Source: Alphaproteobacteria bacterium (GTDB lineage Bacteria > Pseudomonadota > Alphaproteobacteria > Sneathiellales > Sneathiellaceae). Taken from it: a stretch of DNA of 10,182 nucleotides. The stretch is from assembly GCA_006226265.1 (NCBI GenBank), contig SBHH01000121.1, positions 1 to 10,182 on the forward strand, in the 5' to 3' direction. Positions 7,267 to 10,182 of this stretch are shown here, one piece after another. The notes beneath the pieces were generated by a model, which saw only the letters and a program-made list of their open reading frames with translations, was not told where the DNA came from and made no database searches. The translations under genes and the position numbers were made by a program. The first letter of the stretch is position 1. Every line of letters begins with the position of its first letter.

Positions 7267-8247
7267 ATGAGCTTTACCATTCCGGAACCCTGTACGTCCC
7301 GCCTGAACCGTTGCGAACTGGCCGTTCCCGGCTCCAGCCCGCATATGTTCGAAAAGGCGGCCAAGTCCGACGCCGACGTCATTTTCCTTGATCTCGAAGA
7401 TGCCGTTGCGCCGAATGACAAGCCGCAGGCGCGCAAGAATATCATTGCTGCGCTGCATGATATTGACTGGGGCGACAAGGTCATGTCGGTCCGGATCAAT
7501 GGTCTCGACACCCCTTATATGTATCGCGATGTGATCGATGTGCTGGAGCAGGGCGGCGAACGGCTCGACGTCATCATGATCCCGAAGGTGGGCACCGCAT
7601 CGGACGTCTATGCCCTCGACATGCTGGCAACCCAGGTCGAGACGGCGATTGGCCGGAAGAAAAGGATTGGCTTCGAGCTCATCATCGAAACCGCGCTTGG
7701 CATGCAGAATATCCATGAGATCGCCGCCGCCAGCAATCGGAACGAGAGCCTCCATTTCGGCGTTGCTGACTATGCCGCCTCTACCAAGGCGCGGACGACC
7801 TCCATCGGCGGGCCGAACCCTCTTTATGGTGTGCTGACGGATCCTGCGGAAGATGGCTCCCGCGATTTCCATTGGGGCGATATGTGGCATTATGCCATTG
7901 CCCGCATGGTGGTTGCGGCGCGGGCCAACGGTCTTCGCGCGATTGACGGCCCGTTCGGCGATTTCTCCGATAACGACGGTTATATCGCCCACGGCAACCG
8001 CGCGGCCATCCTTGGCTGCGAAGGCAAATGGGCGATCCATCCGAAACAGATCCCGCTTGCGAACAAAATCTTCACGCCCGCGGAAGAAGAAGTCGCCAAG
8101 GCCCGCCGTATTCTGGAAGCCATGGAAAAAGCCCAGGCCGACGGCGCGGGCGCCGTTGCCCTTGATGGCCGGCTGATCGATATTGCCTCCATCAAGCAGG
8201 CGGAAGCCCTTGTCATGCAGGCCGATATCATCGCTGCCCGGGGCTGA
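7267..8247 (+). CDS. mcl1: L-malyl-CoA/beta-methylmalyl-CoA lyase (HpcH/HpaI/CitE family)
   Basis: A 326-residue cytoplasmic TIM-barrel enzyme. It closely resembles Rhodobacter Mcl1 as I remember it: NRCELAVPGSSPHMFEKAA at 14-32, ADVIFLDLEDAVAP at 36-49, SVRINGLDTP at 74-83, GPFGDFSD at 228-235, KWAIHPKQIPLANKIFTP at 254-271 and GRLIDIASIKQAE at 301-313. Arg76 (substrate), Glu141 and Asp168 (metal ligands) fall at the same numbers as in the Rhodobacter enzyme. The family reversibly splits malyl-CoA to acetyl-CoA and glyoxylate, and beta-methylmalyl-CoA to propionyl-CoA and glyoxylate. These are steps of the ethylmalonyl-CoA pathway and of the serine and 3-hydroxypropionate cycles. A malyl-CoA thioesterase (Mcl2 type) is less likely given the length, which is nearer Mcl1 (about 318) than Mcl2 (about 275). 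No other pathway gene is in the window. It is followed by a strong hairpin. Confidence 0.87.
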   Translation: MSFTIPEPCTSRLNRCELAVPGSSPHMFEKAAKSDADVIFLDLEDAVAPNDKPQARKNIIAALHDIDWGDKVMSVRINGLDTPYMYRDVIDVLEQGGERLDVIMIPKVGTASDVYALDMLATQVETAIGRKKRIGFELIIETALGMQNIHEIAAASNRNESLHFGVADYAASTKARTTSIGGPNPLYGVLTDPAEDGSRDFHWGDMWHYAIARMVVAARANGLRAIDGPFGDFSDNDGYIAHGNRAAILGCEGKWAIHPKQIPLANKIFTPAEEEVAKARRILEAMEKAQADGAGAVALDGRLIDIASIKQAEALVMQADIIAARG

Positions 8248-8272
8248 TTGCGCGATCATAATATACAGGCAA

Positions 8273-8316
8273 GGCGGAACGGCTCATTGACGTAGCCGTT
8301 CCGCCAATTTATTAAT
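8273..8316 (+). terminator. Hairpin after the malyl-CoA lyase gene, probable terminator
   Basis: GGCGGAACGGCT at 8273-8284 and AGCCGTTCCGCC at 8294-8305 form a perfect 12-base-pair stem with a nine-base loop. It starts 26 bases after the lyase stop codon. The bases after it (AATTTATTAAT, 8306-8316) are AT-rich but contain no long T-run, so intrinsic termination may be partial. It separates the lyase gene from accA, which would then need its own promoter or read-through. Confidence 0.65.
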
Positions 8317-8348
8317 CGCCTGTCAGGACATGGGAGCATGGACAGCTT

Positions 8349-9305
8349 ATGAACAATTTTCTTGATTTTGAAAAATCGGTCGCCGACCTCGAAGGGAAGA
8401 TCCGTGAACTAGAGGGGTTAGAGAACGGCAGCGATATCGAGATCAATGAGGATATTGTCAAACTGCGCCAGAAAGCGGAGCAGCAACTGGCCCAGACCTA
8501 TGCGAAACTGACCCCCTGGCAGAAGACGCAGGTGGCGCGCCATGTGGACCGCCCGAAACTGAGCGATATCACGGCTCAGCTGATCGACGAGTTCATGCCG
8601 CTTGCCGGTGATCGCGCCTATTCGGACGATCACGCCATCATCGGCGGCATGGGCCGGTTCCGGGGCCGGAGCGTGATGGTGATCGGCACGGAAAAGGGCA
8701 AGGACACGCAGTCCCGGCTTCGCCATAACTTCGGCATGGCCCGCCCGGAAGGATACCGTAAGGCGCAGCGTCTGATGAAGCTTGCCGATCATTTCGGCCT
8801 GCCAATCCTCACCTTTATCGATACCTCGGGCGCCTATCCCGGCATCGGCGCGGAAGAACGCGGCCAGGCGGAGGCGATTGCCCGCTCCATCGAAGTTTGT
8901 CTGGATGTCCGGGTGCCGATGATTGCCTCTATCGTGGGCGAAGGGGGCTCGGGCGGTGCCGTCGCGCTGGCGAGTGCCAACAAGGTTCTGATGTTTGCCC
9001 ATGCGGTTTATTCGGTGATTTCGCCGGAAGGCTGCGCGGCCATTCTCTGGAAGACCCGTGACAAGGCGCAGGAAGCGGCAACCGCGATGAAAATCACGGC
9101 GCAGGATCTGCTGCAGCTTAAAGTCATCGATCGGATCGTCGAAGAACCGGTTGGCGGTGCGCAACGGAATGTGCCTCAGGCGATCAACGCCCTTGGCGAT
9201 GTGATTGAGGAAGAGCTTACTGTGCTTCTCAAAAAAGAACCCGGCGAGCTCCGGGAGGAGCGTCGCCGTAAATTCCTCGCTATCGGTCGGCTTGAAGCCG
9301 GCTGA
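8349..9305 (+). CDS. accA: Acetyl-CoA carboxylase carboxyltransferase subunit alpha
   Basis: With AccD it transfers the carboxyl group from biotin on AccB to acetyl-CoA, giving malonyl-CoA for fatty acid synthesis; cytoplasmic A2D2 tetramer. The 318 residues match E. coli AccA (319). The N-terminal helical region starts NFLDFEKSVADLEGKIREL at 3-21. The crotonase-like carboxyltransferase core shows PEGYRKAQRLM at 133-143, FIDTSGAYPGIGAEERGQAE at 156-175, GEGGSGGA at 197-204 (oxyanion glycines) and YSVISPEGCAAILWK at 221-235, and the helical tail has ELREERRRKFL at 300-310. All family landmarks are present; Ser160 where E. coli has Pro is ordinary variation. The start ATG 8349-8351 has no good Shine-Dalgarno but overlaps the stop of a four-codon ORF (see findings). 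accA near xerD is a neighbourhood I recall from alphaproteobacteria. Confidence 0.96.
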   Translation: MNNFLDFEKSVADLEGKIRELEGLENGSDIEINEDIVKLRQKAEQQLAQTYAKLTPWQKTQVARHVDRPKLSDITAQLIDEFMPLAGDRAYSDDHAIIGGMGRFRGRSVMVIGTEKGKDTQSRLRHNFGMARPEGYRKAQRLMKLADHFGLPILTFIDTSGAYPGIGAEERGQAEAIARSIEVCLDVRVPMIASIVGEGGSGGAVALASANKVLMFAHAVYSVISPEGCAAILWKTRDKAQEAATAMKITAQDLLQLKVIDRIVEEPVGGAQRNVPQAINALGDVIEEELTVLLKKEPGELREERRRKFLAIGRLEAG

Positions 9306-9334
9306 CAACGCTTAACTTTAAGCCTTTTAGCCGG
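9298..9334. terminator. Nested inverted repeats between convergent accA and SDR genes
   Basis: CCGGCT at 9298-9303 pairs with AGCCGG at 9329-9334. Inside lies GCTTAA at 9310-9315 pairing with TTAAGC at 9318-9323, followed on the plus strand by CTTTT at 9324-9328. The two genes end 21 bases apart, so a shared terminator is expected here. The inner stem is short and AT-rich, and the outer loop is 25 bases, so the support is weak. Confidence 0.35.
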
Positions 9335-10160
9335 TGAAAGCTTTCCCGAGACTTTTTACACTTTCCTGATGGACCGACCAGTGACGGCCGCCGATCATGC
9401 CGCCATCGACTAAAAGGTCGGCAGCATTCACGAAGCTGCTGTCATCGGACGCAAGGAAAAGCGCCGCCTTCGCGATATCTTCGGGCAATCCCGCACGCCG
9501 GATCGGCTGCGCCTGCGAAAGGACCTTTCCGGCGACTTCCGCCGTATCTTCTGCCGCCTGGCCTTTAAGGCCAAGGGCTTTGCCAAAAATTCCGGTTGCG
9601 ATGGCGCCGGGAGAAATCGAATTAACCCGGACATTGCTCTCGCCAAGCTCCATCGCAGCGCTCCGCGTGAGCTGGAGGACAGCGGCTTTCGCGCTGCTAT
9701 AGACCATCGAGGTGGAATAGCCCGCGAGATGACCCGCGATGCTGCCGTTATTGATGATGCTGCCCGATCCCTGCTTTTTCATGATCGGCGCGGCATGCTT
9801 GATGCCAAGAAGAACGCCGCCGAACAGCAGCGCCATGGCCTCCATTGCTTTCGCGAAATCGACGCCTTCGATGCTGCCGACGGGGGCAGGTCCACCCGCA
9901 TTATTGAAGATGGCATCGAGGCGCCCGAATTTGTCCGCCGTGCCTTTGATCAGCGTTTCCATATCCGCCTCGACCGAGGCATCGGCGCGCACGAAATGCA
10001 CCTTGTCACCGAGCCGGTCGGCGATGGCATTGCCTTCCGCCTCGCGCCGGCCGGAAAAGACGACGGTCGCGCCTTCCTCGGCAAAAATCTCAACGGTTTT
10101 CAGGCCGATCCCGCTGGTGCCGCCGGTGATGATTGTGATTTTGTCCTGTAAACGTCCCAT
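9327..10160 (-). CDS. Short-chain dehydrogenase/reductase (SDR) family oxidoreductase
   Basis: A 277-residue classical SDR with a Rossmann fold. The nucleotide loop TGGTSGIG is at 12-19, GRR at 37-39 after the second strand suggests NADP(H) over NAD(H), NNAG is at 86-89, and the catalytic Ser140, Tyr154 and Lys158 lie in NGSIAG and YSSAK. A PG motif at 184-185 and VDGGM near the C-terminus (251-255) are also typical. The usual catalytic Asn in helix 4 ('vN..GvflG') is not seen; the stretch ALLFGGVLLGIKHA at 110-123 has Leu112 at that place. An extra tail of about 20 residues follows VDGGM. The substrate is unknown; generic labels such as 'glucose 1-dehydrogenase' would not be justified. The gene converges on accA. 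Start ATG 10158-10160 follows CTGGGAAA, a modest ribosome site. Confidence 0.9.
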   Translation of the reverse strand: MGRLQDKITIITGGTSGIGLKTVEIFAEEGATVVFSGRREAEGNAIADRLGDKVHFVRADASVEADMETLIKGTADKFGRLDAIFNNAGGPAPVGSIEGVDFAKAMEAMALLFGGVLLGIKHAAPIMKKQGSGSIINNGSIAGHLAGYSTSMVYSSAKAAVLQLTRSAAMELGESNVRVNSISPGAIATGIFGKALGLKGQAAEDTAEVAGKVLSQAQPIRRAGLPEDIAKAALFLASDDSSFVNAADLLVDGGMIGGRHWSVHQESVKSLGKAFTG

Positions 10161-10182
10161 TTTCCCAGTCTTTAATTATATA

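Noticed and set aside
6847..8259. A 470-residue open frame on the minus strand
   Set aside because: It is antisense to the end of xerD and nearly all of the malyl-CoA lyase gene. No recognisable motif, and the sense genes keep their full catalytic sets.
8821..8850. AccA motif with Ser in place of Pro (DTSGAYPG)
   Set aside because: The position varies naturally among AccA proteins (Pro, Ala, Ser) as far as I recall, and the other core motifs are intact, so it is not a defect.
8418..9308. A 296-residue open frame on the minus strand opposite accA
   Set aside because: Complete overlap with accA, which is unmistakable; no independent evidence for an antisense gene.

Overview
This 10.2 kb window looks like chromosomal core sequence from an alphaproteobacterium, probably in or near the Rhodospirillales or a related marine order. 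The grounds are gene content, the moderately GC-rich codon use, and the order aroB-aroK / small ORF + secreted helical protein / xerD / accA, which I recall from that class. No taxonomic search was possible. I see no rRNA or tRNA gene, insertion sequence, CRISPR array or phage module. The genes are tightly packed, and the longest gap between genes is about 200 bases.

Left half, minus strand: aroK (shikimate kinase) -> aroB (3-dehydroquinate synthase) -> a CorC/HlyC-type membrane protein with CBS domains -> an AEC-family permease. Gaps are -4, 36 and 12 bases, so this looks like one transcription unit read from a divergent promoter region at about 4121-4314. It runs nearly end to end into the 3' end of a ribbon-helix-helix regulator gene whose start lies before the window.

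Right half, plus strand: a 46-residue single-span membrane protein whose 3' end overlaps a 612-residue exported, alpha-helical protein of unknown function. Two bases later comes xerD (site-specific tyrosine recombinase, chromosome dimer resolution). After an 87-base gap with its own ribosome site comes an L-malyl-CoA/beta-methylmalyl-CoA lyase (CitE/HpcH family), then a strong hairpin, then accA (carboxyltransferase alpha subunit of acetyl-CoA carboxylase). Convergent with accA is a short-chain dehydrogenase/reductase on the minus strand whose start is just inside the right edge.

Most genes are housekeeping: aromatic amino acid synthesis, chromosome segregation, fatty acid synthesis and acyl-CoA carbon metabolism. 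The least understood part is the 4315-6274 pair, the small anchored protein plus the exported helical protein with only two cysteines in its mature part. I do not see a convincing new defence, mobile or regulatory system. The findings are modest and scored accordingly.
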